The notes under the pieces are model-generated. The model worked only from the letters and a program-made list of their open reading frames with translations, was not told the origin of the DNA and did no database searches. A stretch of 64,000 nt of DNA, taken from positions 372,001 through 436,000 of the forward strand of contig NZ_VTEV01000001.1 in assembly GCF_008180725.1 (NCBI RefSeq), written 5' to 3'. Made by a program: the position numbers and the translations under genes. Of this stretch, positions 28,803 to 38,959 are shown in pieces. Source of the DNA: Sutcliffiella horikoshii (lineage in GTDB: Bacteria > Bacillota > Bacilli > Bacillales > Bacillaceae_I). Position 1 is the stretch's first letter. Every line of letters starts with the position of its first letter.

Positions 28803-30272
28803 CTATGAGCTTTGTTTTGCCTGTATGGCTTCCATTGCTATTTTTCTGTCGTCAAATTCAAGCACTTTGTCTCCTATAACTTGATAGGTTTCATGACCTT
28901 TGCCTGCAATTAGCACCACATCACCAGATTTTGCTTGAGCTATCGCTTTAAAAATCGCTGATCGCCTGTCTTCTACAATTTCATATTCCCGGTCCTTCAC
29001 ACCAGCTTCCATATCTTTGAAGATCTGCAGTGGACTTTCGGAGCGGGGATTATCCGATGTGAAAATAGCTTTACTAGAATAATTTACTGCAACTTCAGCC
29101 ATTAAGGGGCGCTTTGAACGATCTCTATCCCCTCCGCAACCTACAATACAATAAATATTGTTTTGAGAAAGTTGTTTGGTCGTTTTTAACACATTTTCCA
29201 GGCTGTCAGGAGTATGAGCATAATCAACAATCACTGTAAAGTCCTGGCCAGCTTCAATTGCTTCAAACCGTCCAGGCACACCTCTCATATTTTCCACTAC
29301 TGGAATGATGGTTTCCATGGGAATATTGGATACGTAACTGGCGCTTATGGCAGCGAGAACATTATACACACTAAATTTTCCGACCAATTTCAGATTGATA
29401 GGAACGATTTTATTATCATACACAAGGTCGAACGAAGTGCCCTTTGCGGATATCCTCACATTCATCGCCCTGATATCGCTGGTTTCGTCTATTCCATAGG
29501 TTATGACTTGAGCAGCCGTTGCTCTTTTATATACATCACTTGCTGGGTCATCTGCATTCAAAACCGCATATTTGGGTTTAGTAAGATTATAGGAGTTTCC
29601 TAACGAAGAGAATAACAAAGACTTAGCATACTGATATTCTTCCATCGTTTTATGATAATCGAGATGATCTTGCGTCAGATTGGTAAACACTGCCACATCA
29701 AAGTCACAACCATATACCCTTCCCATATGGAGAGCATGGGAGGAAACCTCCATCACTACAGTATCAACTTTTTTCTCCACCATCTGGTGAAAGGATTCTT
29801 GCAAAGTTAAGGCATCTGGAGTGGTGTTTTTTACAGGGTATGTTTTGTTTCCTATTTTCATATAAATGGTGCCAATCATTCCAGTCTTTCGCTGGTGGTG
29901 TTGAAAAATGGATTCAATAATGTGTGTGGTTGTCGTTTTTCCATTTGTACCGGTTACACCTATTAAATGAAGTTTGTGTGTAGGCTGTTGGAAGAATACA
30001 TCCGCCAAGATAGCCATTGCCCTCATTGTATCCGGAACCACGATGACCGGAACAGCAACATCCAATGGCTTTTCAGATATGATTGCGACAGCCCCTTTAT
30101 TCACTGCATCTTGCGCAAATTGATGTCCATCTACCGTGTACCCTTTGATACAAAAAAATAAACTCCCTTCTTTAACCTTACGGGAATCCATAACAATGGA
30201 AGATATCTCAGGGTTATACTTAGAGGATACTTCATATCTGTGAAGATATTGAATTAATTGTTGAAGTTTCAT
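28803..30272 (-). CDS. murE: UDP-MurNAc-tripeptide ligase (meso-DAP adding)
   Basis: Mur ligase adding meso-diaminopimelate to UDP-MurNAc-L-Ala-D-Glu. The 489-aa protein has the ATP loop [16 protein letters not shown], the carbamylated-lysine region and the substrate motif [14 protein letters not shown] is the signature of DAP rather than lysine specificity, so the wall should be of the meso-DAP type normal for Bacillus. The ATG at 30272 follows AAAGGGG at a slightly long distance; a TTG three codons upstream is possible. Confidence 0.97.
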   Translation of the reverse strand: MKLQQLIQYLHRYEVSSKYNPEISSIVMDSRKVKEGSLFFCIKGYTVDGHQFAQDAVNKGAVAIISEKPLDVAVPVIVVPDTMRAMAILADVFFQQPTHKLHLIGVTGTNGKTTTTHIIESIFQHHQRKTGMIGTIYMKIGNKTYPVKNTTPDALTLQESFHQMVEKKVDTVVMEVSSHALHMGRVYGCDFDVAVFTNLTQDHLDYHKTMEEYQYAKSLLFSSLGNSYNLTKPKYAVLNADDPASDVYKRATAAQVITYGIDETSDIRAMNVRISAKGTSFDLVYDNKIVPINLKLVGKFSVYNVLAAISASYVSNIPMETIIPVVENMRGVPGRFEAIEAGQDFTVIVDYAHTPDSLENVLKTTKQLSQNNIYCIVGCGGDRDRSKRPLMAEVAVNYSSKAIFTSDNPRSESPLQIFKDMEAGVKDREYEIVEDRRSAIFKAIAQAKSGDVVLIAGKGHETYQVIGDKVLEFDDRKIAMEAIQAKQSS

Positions 30273-30326
30273 GCGAATCAAACCCCTTTGGCTTACTTGA
30301 AGACCTAAATGCAGGATGAAAAACTA

Positions 30327-30392
30327 AAGGATAGATGGTGTGAGAGAACATCAATATTATTCTAACTTTCCTTAATCACCATTCTATCCTAT
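30327..30392 (-). terminator. Terminator-like long stem between spoVD and murE
   Basis: GGATAGAATGGTG and CACCATCTATCC pair almost fully around a ~36-base loop on the minus strand, followed by TTTAGTTTTTC. It could end part of the spoVD transcript. Confidence 0.5.
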
Positions 30393-30420
30393 TTAGGGAA
30401 ATTAAACCAATCCTCTGGCT

Positions 30421-32358
30421 TTATTCTTCATCAGTTTTGCTTTTCCCGGACATGTAGACCCTAACGGTCGACCCTTCTTCCACTTTTGTTCCAGGAGCCG
30501 GTGCCTGCTGAACTACTGTATCCCCATCTCCGCTTATATCAAGTTTGAGAGTAACTAGTTGTTGAAGGAGTTCTTTTCTTGTCATTCCTTTTAGATCAGG
30601 AACTTCCACAAGAGGTACATCAGGCCATTGCAATTCTTTTTCGATTTGTCCTTTTCTTTTTTCCACTCCCAAAGCATTTAGGCTATCCTCCATTATATTC
30701 CCAACAATCGGGGCTGCTACTACCCCACCAAACTGAACGGTGCCCTTAGGATTATCGACGGCAAGGTACACGACAAGTTGAGGATCGTCTGCAGGTGCAA
30801 CACCAATAAAAGAAACGATATGATTATTTTCCATGTATCGACCGTCTTTTACTTTTTGGGCAGTTCCTGTTTTCCCACCAACTCGGTAGCCCTCTACAAA
30901 AGCGTTACGGCCCGTACCTTGCGCAACTACGCTTTCTAATGCATATCGGACCTGTGCAGAGGTTTCCTCAGAAATGACTCTTCTCTTCTCTACGGGTGTC
31001 TTTCTCGTGACAATCTCTCCAGTGATTGGATCTACAAACTCTTTCGCAATAAATGGCGTGTATAAAATTCCGCCGTTCACCGCAGCAGAAACAGCCGCAA
31101 CCTGCTGAATGGGAGTAACAGAAACCCCTTGCCCGAAGGCAGTGGTGGCGAGTTCTACCGGCCCTACCCTTTCAGGTTTAAACAGGATTCCCTTTCCTTC
31201 CCCAGCTAAATCAATCCCTGTCTTCTCCCCGAATCCAAAAGATTTTATATAATTGAATAGGGTTTCAGTCCCTAAACGTTGGCCTAACTCTACAAAACCT
31301 GGGTTACATGAATTTTGAACCACTTCCAGGAATGTTTGGTGACCATGTCCCCCTTTTTTCCAACAACGAAGCCTTGCTCCATCTACCATTGCCGCTCCGC
31401 TGTCATTGAAAGTATCATTTTTTAAGTTGACTTTATTTTCTTCGAGGGCAGCAGCTAGAGTGATAATCTTAAAGGTAGATCCAGGTTCATACGTACTCCA
31501 AACAGGAAGATTTCGGTTATAAATTTCTGGTGCTACATCTTGGAATTCAGCTGGATCAAAATCAGGCCTACTTGACATTGCCAGAATTTCTCCTGTATTA
31601 GGATCCATCGCGATGGCAATGATTCCATCAGGGTTATACAGTTCCTGTGCAAGGTCTAACTCTCTTTCCATGATAGTCTGAACCTTTGAATCAATGGTAA
31701 GCCTTAAGTCTAAACCGTCCTGTGGGGCCTCGTAATCATCTGGAATATCCGGCATTCTTCTTCCCTTTGCATCCGAATAAAATTGTACGTAGCCTTTTTC
31801 TCCTTTTAATTGTTCATCGTAATATAGTTCAAGACCCATTAATCCTTGATTATCAATTCCTGCAAAACCTAAAACATGAGATAGGTAACTACCGAAAGGA
31901 TAATGTCGTTTTGAGTCTTCCGCAATGTAGACACCTTTTAAGCCAAGCGCTCGTATCTCTTTTGCTTTTTCATGGGATATTTTTCTTCCTTCTGGATTGA
32001 TCCTCTCCATGGATGAGCTTTTAGTCACCAGCTTGTACACCTTTTCTTTGGACATATTTAAGACAGCTGCAAGCTTCTCAGCCGTGTCATTGGGATCTTT
32101 AATTTGTCTTGGTACAACCAAAACTGTCGGTGCACTCATATTTGTTGCCAATGGAACGCCATTTCGGTCAAGGATTTCTCCCCGCTCTGGTTCAAAAGGA
32201 ATATTCCGACTCCAAGAATCTTTGGCACGGTCTGTTAGCATATTCCCCAATGCGAATTGAACATAGCCTAGGCGTAAATCAATAATACTGAAAAGTAGAA
32301 TTCCTACAAGAAGTACAATGGTTAACCTTCTCCGAACCGTCACATGAGATACCCGCAT
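30421..32358 (-). CDS. spoVD: Sporulation-specific class B penicillin-binding protein SpoVD
   Basis: Transpeptidase for spore cortex peptidoglycan, partner of SpoVE. The 645-aa protein has an N-terminal anchor (about residues 10-30), a PBP dimerisation domain, and the transpeptidase domain with active-site STFK (YEPGSTFKIITLAAALE), SCN (QNSCNPGFVELG) and KTG (GGKTGTAQKV). One PASTA domain lies at about 578-640. One PASTA versus two in PbpB is the usual SpoVD/PbpB difference. pbpB upstream ends in its own terminator, so separate sporulation control is likely. Confidence 0.94.
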   Translation of the reverse strand: MRVSHVTVRRRLTIVLLVGILLFSIIDLRLGYVQFALGNMLTDRAKDSWSRNIPFEPERGEILDRNGVPLATNMSAPTVLVVPRQIKDPNDTAEKLAAVLNMSKEKVYKLVTKSSSMERINPEGRKISHEKAKEIRALGLKGVYIAEDSKRHYPFGSYLSHVLGFAGIDNQGLMGLELYYDEQLKGEKGYVQFYSDAKGRRMPDIPDDYEAPQDGLDLRLTIDSKVQTIMERELDLAQELYNPDGIIAIAMDPNTGEILAMSSRPDFDPAEFQDVAPEIYNRNLPVWSTYEPGSTFKIITLAAALEENKVNLKNDTFNDSGAAMVDGARLRCWKKGGHGHQTFLEVVQNSCNPGFVELGQRLGTETLFNYIKSFGFGEKTGIDLAGEGKGILFKPERVGPVELATTAFGQGVSVTPIQQVAAVSAAVNGGILYTPFIAKEFVDPITGEIVTRKTPVEKRRVISEETSAQVRYALESVVAQGTGRNAFVEGYRVGGKTGTAQKVKDGRYMENNHIVSFIGVAPADDPQLVVYLAVDNPKGTVQFGGVVAAPIVGNIMEDSLNALGVEKRKGQIEKELQWPDVPLVEVPDLKGMTRKELLQQLVTLKLDISGDGDTVVQQAPAPGTKVEEGSTVRVYMSGKSKTDEE

Positions 32359-32517
32359 ATCCTATGAACCCCCTTTAATATTCGTAGTAATATATGCTTG
32401 TACGAACGAGGATAGAACATGGTATTGGTCGCAAATCCCAGAGATGCTCTTAATATATGACCATGATATTGTAATAAAAACTAAGCATATAACTTTACAT
32501 CTAAATTCGTTAATCTC

Positions 32518-32647
32518 CGCTGTTCCTTTCCGTAAATGGTTTCGCTTTCTTAGGGGCGTTGCTGGAGCCTCCTCGGCTTCGCCTGCGGGGTCTCCACCTT
32601 ACGCTATCTCCCTCAGGAGTCTTCGCCATTTGCTCCAATCCACGGCT
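32518..32647 (+). repeat. Dispersed palindromic repeat R3, pbpB-spoVD space
   Basis: Same family as at 19181 but more diverged at its ends (GCTGTTCC start, CCACGGC end). It is followed by a ~85-base linker resembling the linkers of the two inverted pairs, ending in GAAATCAACAG, the outer end of an otherwise missing inverted partner. The rest of 32359-32805 is AT-rich. Confidence 0.85.
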
Positions 32648-32756
32648 AGAATATAGCTAGAACGCAAAATGTTAGTTTTTCATCTATTGACTCAGGTAGA
32701 GACCTTAATAAACCTTTTAGGAAATGAAATCAACAGTGTTTTTATACTTTTTTAAC

Positions 32757-32798
32757 AAAAAAATACACTACCAAAGGTCATAGCCTTTAATAGTGCAT
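32757..32798 (-). terminator. Intrinsic terminator after pbpB
   Basis: On the minus strand GCACTATTAAAGG pairs with CCTTTGGTAGTGT around a six-base loop and is followed by ATTTTTTT. Confidence 0.85.
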
Positions 32799-32805
32799 CT
32801 TTCCA

Positions 32806-35052
32806 TTAATCATTCTCTGAATCTTCCTCAGATCCAGATTCTTCTGTCTCTTCTACTTCTTCTACTTCTTCTTCCTGTTCCTCCGTTTGTGGTAAAGGTT
32901 GATTTGAACCCAATTCCACAACAAGGCTGTTCCCTTCTTCTACTGGGGTTCCAGGAATAATATTTTGCTTTTGTACATACCCATTCCCAATTATCTCGGT
33001 TTCAAGCTTGAGTAAATTGGATATCTTGCGAACATCACGCAAACTCCAACCTGTCATATCTGGAATTGCCGGGGAATTTTCTGTTAAAAGTATAACCCTC
33101 TCGCCTTTTATGACTTCACGGCCCGGTTGAGGTGTTTGTTTTAATACCTTAGAACCTTCACCCACCATGACATATTCCGGTCCTTGTGCATCAGCAGAAA
33201 CATCCTGAACATTTTCCCCAACAAGATTTGGCACTTTCACTCCGACACTTTTCTTTTTCGGAGTATTTACTTGACTTTCATCAGGTTGAATACTTAAATA
33301 TTGCAAGCTCCTGCGCATCACGGTATTGAATACTCCCGATACAGGGCCAGCCCCATTCTCATGTTGAGCTATCTTTGGCTTTTCTACCGCAACATACATC
33401 AACAACTCCGGATCATCTGCCGGAGCCATTCCTGTAATTGAATAAATATATTCGCCATGACCAGATAAATAACCTCCTGGTCCAGGAATTTGGGCAGTTC
33501 CCGTCTTGGCTGCGACTTTATATCCTTCAATACTATAAGGACGGCCTGTACCGTTTTCAGAGCTTACTACTGATTCTAAAACGTCTAGTACTTTATCAGC
33601 AGTCTTTTCTGAAATTGGATTTCCTTTTTGTTTTGGCTTATTTTCTAGTACAACTTCATTTGTGTTAGGATCGACAATCTTATCAATCACGTAGGGCTGC
33701 ATCATTTTCCCATCATTTGCAATCGCAGTTGCAGCCTGGATTTGTTGAATTGGGGTGAATGCAGAACCTTGACCAAAAGCTGTTGAAATTCGGTCTCTAT
33801 AATAATTGTAATTGATGTTGCTTGTCGTTTCATCTGGAAGGTCAATACCTGTCGGCTCATTCATACCAAATGCATGAATGTATTTTAAAAGAGTATCAGT
33901 CCCCATCTTATCTGCTAGCAAAGCAAATGCTACGTTGGAAGAACGTTGGACTCCTTCATCAAAAGATATAGTTCCCCATCCTGACCTGTTATGGTCGTAT
34001 ACCGGAACCGGATCTTTTGGAAGACTATATGAACCTGACTGATAGAGTTCAGAACCATTATATACACCTTCTTCAATGGCTGCGGCCAATGAAAAGATTT
34101 TCATAGTCGAACCTGGCTCGTACCGATAGGATATAGCATCGTTGTTCCAATTGTCCGTCAATCCTTCTCTTGTGTTTAAATCGAAGGTTGGACGAGATCC
34201 CATTGCAAGAATCTGCCCGGTTTTTGGGTCTGCAACGATAGCTATGATCCTTTCTGGTTCATATTCTTCCACTACATGGTTCATCGCTTCTTCTAAAAAT
34301 GTCTGAATGGTCTTATCTAATGTCAGATGCACATTTTTCCCGTTGATTGCAGGAACATAGGATACATCTGAATCCATAGAAAGTTTAACACCTTTATTGT
34401 CAGTTTTAACGGACAATGAACCATTTTGTTCTTTTAGTTCTTCTTCTAACATCTTTTCTATGCCTGTTACACCAGCAACTACGCCATCATCATTTGCTCT
34501 TGCAAAACCGACCACGTGACTGGAGAATTTCCCGTTGAAATAATAGCGTTTAGACCCTTCCACAAACCCTATCCCCGGCAATTTCATGTTTTCGATTTCT
34601 TTTTTCACAGACAAAGGAAGATCTCTACCCAAGGCTCCAAATTCTACTTGTTTGCGATCCAGCTGTAATTTTTCTAAAATCTCATTTTGATCCACTTCCA
34701 AGACAGATGCCAATTTTGCAGCCGTCTCGTTTGGATCGACTACATGACGTGGTTTCTTTTCATCAGTTGTCAAGGACTCGTCCAACACCGCCACAAGATT
34801 GAAGGAAGGGGTGTCTTCTGCTATGGGATCTCCACTTCTATCAAATATGGATCCTCTTTTTGCATCAATGGTTTTGTTTACATTATATCGTTCACTAGCT
34901 TCTGCAGTTAAATTATGTCCATGTGCTTCTCCAGTTGCTTGAAGGTAAAAAAATCGCCCAATCAATAGAAAAAAGAGCAACGCAAAAAATCCGAGTAGAA
35001 TTGCTGCTCCTAAGTGAATTCTTTTTTTATGAACGATGTTATGGGTACTCAT
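32806..35052 (-). CDS. pbpB: Division-specific class B penicillin-binding protein (FtsI/PBP2B)
   Basis: Septal transpeptidase. The 748-aa protein has one N-terminal span (about residues 12-35), a dimerisation domain, and the transpeptidase domain with active-site STMK (YEPGSTMKIFSLAAAIE), SSN (RSSNVAFALLADKMG) and KTG (AAKTGTAQIPG). Two PASTA domains follow (about 600-720), then an acidic tail rich in Glu (EEQEEEVEEVEETEESGSEEDSEND, in part). It starts directly after the ftsL stop with no spacer, so translation is coupled. Confidence 0.96.
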   Translation of the reverse strand: MSTHNIVHKKRIHLGAAILLGFFALLFFLLIGRFFYLQATGEAHGHNLTAEASERYNVNKTIDAKRGSIFDRSGDPIAEDTPSFNLVAVLDESLTTDEKKPRHVVDPNETAAKLASVLEVDQNEILEKLQLDRKQVEFGALGRDLPLSVKKEIENMKLPGIGFVEGSKRYYFNGKFSSHVVGFARANDDGVVAGVTGIEKMLEEELKEQNGSLSVKTDNKGVKLSMDSDVSYVPAINGKNVHLTLDKTIQTFLEEAMNHVVEEYEPERIIAIVADPKTGQILAMGSRPTFDLNTREGLTDNWNNDAISYRYEPGSTMKIFSLAAAIEEGVYNGSELYQSGSYSLPKDPVPVYDHNRSGWGTISFDEGVQRSSNVAFALLADKMGTDTLLKYIHAFGMNEPTGIDLPDETTSNINYNYYRDRISTAFGQGSAFTPIQQIQAATAIANDGKMMQPYVIDKIVDPNTNEVVLENKPKQKGNPISEKTADKVLDVLESVVSSENGTGRPYSIEGYKVAAKTGTAQIPGPGGYLSGHGEYIYSITGMAPADDPELLMYVAVEKPKIAQHENGAGPVSGVFNTVMRRSLQYLSIQPDESQVNTPKKKSVGVKVPNLVGENVQDVSADAQGPEYVMVGEGSKVLKQTPQPGREVIKGERVILLTENSPAIPDMTGWSLRDVRKISNLLKLETEIIGNGYVQKQNIIPGTPVEEGNSLVVELGSNQPLPQTEEQEEEVEEVEETEESGSEEDSEND

Positions 35053-35412
35053 TTAGTTCCCTACGTTCTTCACATTGTTCTCGTTTAATGTCAGACCAAG
35101 GTTTTTGGCTTTTTCAAGAATGACTTCATAGCTGCTCTCTTCCGCTACACGAAGTTCAAGTTCACGATTTTCCTTTAATTGCGATTCAATGGACCCTTCA
35201 AGCGACTGAATTTCGCTATTTACATGATAGATATTCACATGGTTGCTTACAACATGGACTGCACCGAATGCAAGCATACCGATAAACATATAGCCAAGTA
35301 TCTTTTCCCCAAGCGTAATTCTTGAACGTTTCTTTACGACCAATTGCCTTTTTGGAGACTGCTGTATGCGTTCTTCATGCTGCCTCTGGATTTTGTGAGC
35401 TAAGTTACTCAT
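35053..35412 (-). CDS. ftsL: Cell division protein FtsL
   Basis: Small bitopic protein of the DivIB-DivIC-FtsL complex. The 119-aa protein has a basic cytoplasmic N terminus, one span (about residues 36-56, GEKILGYMFIGMLAFGAVHVV) and an extracytoplasmic leucine-zipper-like coiled coil (about 60-105). Identity rests on topology plus location between rsmH and pbpB. AGGGGGAAAG precedes the ATG at 35412. Confidence 0.93.
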   Translation of the reverse strand: MSNLAHKIQRQHEERIQQSPKRQLVVKKRSRITLGEKILGYMFIGMLAFGAVHVVSNHVNIYHVNSEIQSLEGSIESQLKENRELELRVAEESSYEVILEKAKNLGLTLNENNVKNVGN

Positions 35413-35445
35413 TCTCTTTCCCCCTAGTCTATATTTATTTTATAT

Positions 35446-36384
35446 TTAGTCTTTCGCTTTTTCTGCAACTCTTAGTTTTGCCGATCTTGCGCGATTATTG
35501 GCTTCTAGTTCTTCTTCACTAGGTAGTATCGGCTTTCTGGTAATAAGTTTAAGTGTCGGCTGATATTCTTCTGGAATTATCGGTAGTCCAGGCGGCAGTT
35601 GTGGCAGCTGGCTTTTTTCTTTAAAGACTACTTTACACATTCTGTCTTCCAGTGAATGGAAGGTGATAACAGAAACTCTTCCCCCGACTTTTAAAACATC
35701 AATTGCTTGATGAATGGCATCTTCAAAAACACCCAACTCGTCATTAACTGCAATTCTTATTGCTTGGAAAACCCTTTTAGCAGGATGGCCTCCAGTTCTT
35801 CTAGCTGGAGCAGGTATGCCATCTTTAATGATTTCCACCAATTCAAGAGTCGTTTCAATCGGCTTTGATTTTCGATATTCTTCAATTTTTCTTGCTATTT
35901 GTTTGGAAAACTTTTCTTCTCCATATTGGAAGAATATCCTTACTAATTTTTCATAAGGCCACTCATTCACAACATCATATGCACTGAGGGGACTGTCTTT
36001 GTCCATTCTCATATCTAAAGGTGCTTCGTGATGGTAGCTAAATCCTCTTTCAGGTGTGTCCAATTGGGGAGAAGAAACACCAAGGTCGAACAACACCCCA
36101 TCCACTTTGGTAATTCCTTGCTCATACAATTTCTCTTTCAGGTGCTTAAAATTGCTTTTAATAAAAATGACCCGATCCAGATAGTTATGTAGTACATTTT
36201 TTGCATGTTCTAGCGCATGGTCATCCTGGTCAAATGCAATCAATCTTCCTTTGTCTGATAACTGTTTTACAATTTCGGAACTATGTCCTGCACCTCCTAA
36301 TGTGCAATCAACATACGTGCCGTCTTCTTTAATGTTAAGACCTTCTACTGCTTCATTAAGTAGTACTGTTACGTGGTGAAACAT
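35446..36384 (-). CDS. rsmH: 16S rRNA (cytosine1402-N4)-methyltransferase
   Basis: S-adenosylmethionine-dependent methyltransferase of the MraW family. The 312-aa protein has the SAM-binding motif [15 protein letters not shown] and later family blocks [22 protein letters not shown] and [24 protein letters not shown]. It is the second gene of the dcw operon after mraZ. A GGCGGTGGAG site precedes the ATG at 36384. Confidence 0.97.
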   Translation of the reverse strand: MFHHVTVLLNEAVEGLNIKEDGTYVDCTLGGAGHSSEIVKQLSDKGRLIAFDQDDHALEHAKNVLHNYLDRVIFIKSNFKHLKEKLYEQGITKVDGVLFDLGVSSPQLDTPERGFSYHHEAPLDMRMDKDSPLSAYDVVNEWPYEKLVRIFFQYGEEKFSKQIARKIEEYRKSKPIETTLELVEIIKDGIPAPARRTGGHPAKRVFQAIRIAVNDELGVFEDAIHQAIDVLKVGGRVSVITFHSLEDRMCKVVFKEKSQLPQLPPGLPIIPEEYQPTLKLITRKPILPSEEELEANNRARSAKLRVAEKAKD

Positions 36385-36515
36385 TCTCCACCGCCTTTCT
36401 AGCTCTAAGCTGTTTTTCCTCTTAGCTGCTTCAAATTCTCTTCTCTCGGTATTTTCTCACCGACCATCTTGTTTTATCCAGGCTGTTCTTCGTATTCGTA
36501 GTAATTAAGTCCCTT

Positions 36516-36947
36516 TTATAAGTCAAAATCCACGAGGTTCTCTGCAATCTCTGCGAAGGAGTCTTCTGAGTCTTCCACAAAAACATTCCAGTTGTCCTTG
36601 CTCCAGATTTCTATTCGATTAGACACTCCGATCACCACACATTCTTTTTCTAGCTGTGCATACTCAACAAGTGGGGTGGCAATGTTCACTCGACCTTGCT
36701 TGTCCAATTCACACTCAGAAGCACCAGAAAAGAAGAAACGTGTAAATGCACGGGCATCCTTTTTAGTAAGTGGCAATTGTTTCAATTTGTCTTCAACTGT
36801 TTTCCATTCAGAGAGCGGATAGCCAAACAGGCATTTATCGAGGCCTCTAGTAAGAACAAAGGTTTCACCTAAATGATCACGGAATTTCGCAGGCACAATC
36901 ATACGCCCTTTTGCATCAATTGTATGATTATATTCCCCCATGAACAT
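36516..36947 (-). CDS. mraZ: Transcriptional regulator MraZ
   Basis: DNA-binding AbrB-fold protein that regulates the dcw operon. The 143-aa protein has two MraZ/SpoVT-AbrB repeats ([23 protein letters not shown] and [21 protein letters not shown]). The start at 36947 is chosen from homology and the GGGAG site; the longer open frame runs through the operator repeats. It is the first gene of the division cluster and has its own putative operator just upstream. Confidence 0.97.
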   Translation of the reverse strand: MFMGEYNHTIDAKGRMIVPAKFRDHLGETFVLTRGLDKCLFGYPLSEWKTVEDKLKQLPLTKKDARAFTRFFFSGASECELDKQGRVNIATPLVEYAQLEKECVVIGVSNRIEIWSKDNWNVFVEDSEDSFAEIAENLVDFDL

Positions 36948-36954
36948 TTGGCTC

Positions 36955-37000
36955 TCCCACCTTTCTTCTACTTCCCCCCACAATCCCCCACTTCTCTCCA
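36955..37000 (-). promoter_or_regulatory. MraZ operator: TGGRN boxes every 10 bases
   Basis: On the minus strand TGGAG (37000-36996), TGGGG (36990-36986) and TGGGG (36980-36976) are spaced exactly 10 bases apart. A degenerate TAGAA (36970-36966) and a TGGGA (36959-36955) continue the series. MraZ is known to bind direct TGGGN repeats separated by five bases. Confidence 0.75.
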
Positions 37001-37008
37001 CTTACTTT

Positions 37009-37014
37009 ATTGTA
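37009..37014 (-). promoter_or_regulatory. -10 box of the dcw operon promoter
   Basis: TACAAT at 37014-37009 on the minus strand lies eight bases upstream of the first MraZ box. The -35 region is poor. The rest of 37015-37218 is AT-rich with no gene. Confidence 0.5.
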
Positions 37015-37218
37015 CTATTCTCTTCCCCAAAAGAAAATCCTTTAAGCCTACTTTTTTTTCGTTTTTCATCTTTTTACAACATTTTTTGACAAAAGGACGA
37101 ATTTAGTTCAAACTTGGCTTTTTTTGACTCTATGGAAACATAATAAACGACCATTCTTCAGTAAATGCTCGTTTACGACTCCCTTCTCTACTTGTTAATG
37201 TCAGAAAAAGAATATAAA

Positions 37219-37246
37219 AAAACAGCAGGATTTTTCCCGCTGTTTC
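37219..37246 (-). terminator. Intrinsic terminator after bshC
   Basis: On the minus strand AAACAGC pairs with GCTGTTT across GGGAAAAATCCT and runs into seven T, directly after the bshC stop. Confidence 0.82.
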
Positions 37247-38875
37247 TTAAAGTTTTATTATTTTATGCTTACCGTTATGCTCCAATGGCAATCCACATAG
37301 CCTTTGGACGAAATCCAGACCATACTTATTAACAAAATAGTAGATATTCCATACTCTCTCTTGCGGCATACCTTTAGGCAAGACAGCAAGTTCCACTCGT
37401 TCATATTTGTTCATCATGTTTTCATGTTTCTCATACGCCGATCGTTCAATCAGTCGATGAATATAGGTGAATTGTTTATCAATCAAATTCCAGTTCTTTT
37501 CAAAAGTTTTCTGATGATGCGGTAAAGTATGATTGCCCAAATCTCGGAATTGATCATGAACTTTGGCATATTGTTCATGATACGATGTCAATGTCGCTTC
37601 TATTGATTCAAGTTCTTCTTTATACAACCAAGCTTTACGCTTCTCTTCCAGGCCGTGTTCCACCGCATCTGAAATATCTTCACCCAATTCAACTAACGTT
37701 CGATCGATATGCCGTTCCAATAAAGTCAAAGATATTCTCGGTACAACTGGTGGCATTTCAAGGTCCACTGAACGGAAACATCGACCGAGTTCAGCCCAGT
37801 AACTGATTTCCCCAGGACCTCCGATAAAGGCAAGAGTAGGAAATAGAAACTCCTGCATAAGCGGTCTCGTTACAACGTTATTGGAGAAATTCTCAGGTTG
37901 TTCCTCCATCAACTTAGTCAAGTATTCAACCGTATACTGGCGGTTAGAATCCTTTATGTAAGCAATCTGTTTCGCTTCATCCCAACATAGGAGCTCCCGC
38001 TCACCTTCTTGGTGAAAGAATATATTCATTGATTCTGAGTCAATTTCTAACATCGGTGCAAATCCTTGCTCCTCAAGTTCCTTTTGAGCCTGCAGCATAC
38101 CTCCACGAATTTGACTATGCTTCATTAAAAGTTGTTGCAAATAAGGAGTTTCAAGCTTCCGCAAAGATGGGTCAGAGGCATTTACTAAAACCAGCCCGGT
38201 ACCTTTAAACAGTTTTGCAATCAAGCGAGCAAAGATATCCACAAATGTAGAAGAATCTTCAATTGCTTGGGATAACTCTTGTTTTAACTCCTTTGTAAAA
38301 GGACTTTCCCCATAGGAGTTAACAATTTCAAGAAACCAAGCGTGTAATTTTTCTTTATCATATTGAAGCTCCGATACCATTTTTTTGCCTGCTTCTTTCA
38401 TTTGAAACACATGTTTTACTATTTCATTATTTTTTGGTAAGTTCACATGATTTATTTCCTGAAAATCATGATCTTCACCTGCAATCCAAAATATAGGAAC
38501 AACCGGGATACCAAGCTTGAGCTCCTGTTCTTGGGCAAGTTTGATCGTACTGATTATTTTTGAAATAGTGTAGATTGGGCCAGTCAATAACCCTGCTTGT
38601 TGCCCACTGATAACAACAACCGACTGGCTGTCAGTTAATTTTTCAATGCTATGTAAGGTTAGTGCATCCGCATCATATCTTTGATTAAATTCAAGAAGAT
38701 GGGCAGCAAGCTCTCTTCTCCTGAAGCTTCTGTTTTTCAATAGATCGTTTCGCTTTGTGTAGGTGTCTACAGAAAAAGGATTATATGTAAAAAAGGGAAG
38801 GATGCTCTCCTTTTGAGCTAAATAAGCGGATGAAAACTTATTAATAGTAGGGAGCGTTAATTCTACTACATTCAT
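37247..38875 (-). CDS. bshC: Bacillithiol synthase (cysteine-adding enzyme)
   Basis: Last enzyme of bacillithiol synthesis, joining cysteine to glucosaminyl-malate; low-molecular-weight thiol of Bacillus. The 542-aa protein matches B. subtilis BshC (formerly YllA) in length and place next to mraZ. Recognisable blocks are VVISGQQAGLLTGPIYTISKI (Rossmann-like nucleotide site), PVFWIAGEDHDF-type and FPTLAFIGGPGEISYWAELGRCF. A coiled-coil stretch lies near the C terminus. The ATG at 38875 has AAAGGA eight bases upstream; the longer frame to 38941 lacks a site. Confidence 0.95.
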   Translation of the reverse strand: MNVVELTLPTINKFSSAYLAQKESILPFFTYNPFSVDTYTKRNDLLKNRSFRRRELAAHLLEFNQRYDADALTLHSIEKLTDSQSVVVISGQQAGLLTGPIYTISKIISTIKLAQEQELKLGIPVVPIFWIAGEDHDFQEINHVNLPKNNEIVKHVFQMKEAGKKMVSELQYDKEKLHAWFLEIVNSYGESPFTKELKQELSQAIEDSSTFVDIFARLIAKLFKGTGLVLVNASDPSLRKLETPYLQQLLMKHSQIRGGMLQAQKELEEQGFAPMLEIDSESMNIFFHQEGERELLCWDEAKQIAYIKDSNRQYTVEYLTKLMEEQPENFSNNVVTRPLMQEFLFPTLAFIGGPGEISYWAELGRCFRSVDLEMPPVVPRISLTLLERHIDRTLVELGEDISDAVEHGLEEKRKAWLYKEELESIEATLTSYHEQYAKVHDQFRDLGNHTLPHHQKTFEKNWNLIDKQFTYIHRLIERSAYEKHENMMNKYERVELAVLPKGMPQERVWNIYYFVNKYGLDFVQRLCGLPLEHNGKHKIIKL

Positions 38876-38959
38876 AAAGTACGTCCTTTCTGAATCGTTC
38901 ATATGTGTTGATGTCTCCATGAGTATAGCATTGATTTCCATTGTTTCAAAAAATATTGC

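Noticed and set aside
32440-32470. SigE -35-like GTCATATA ahead of spoVD
   Set aside because: No acceptable -10 box at 13-15 bases; a sporulation promoter is likely here but I could not place it.
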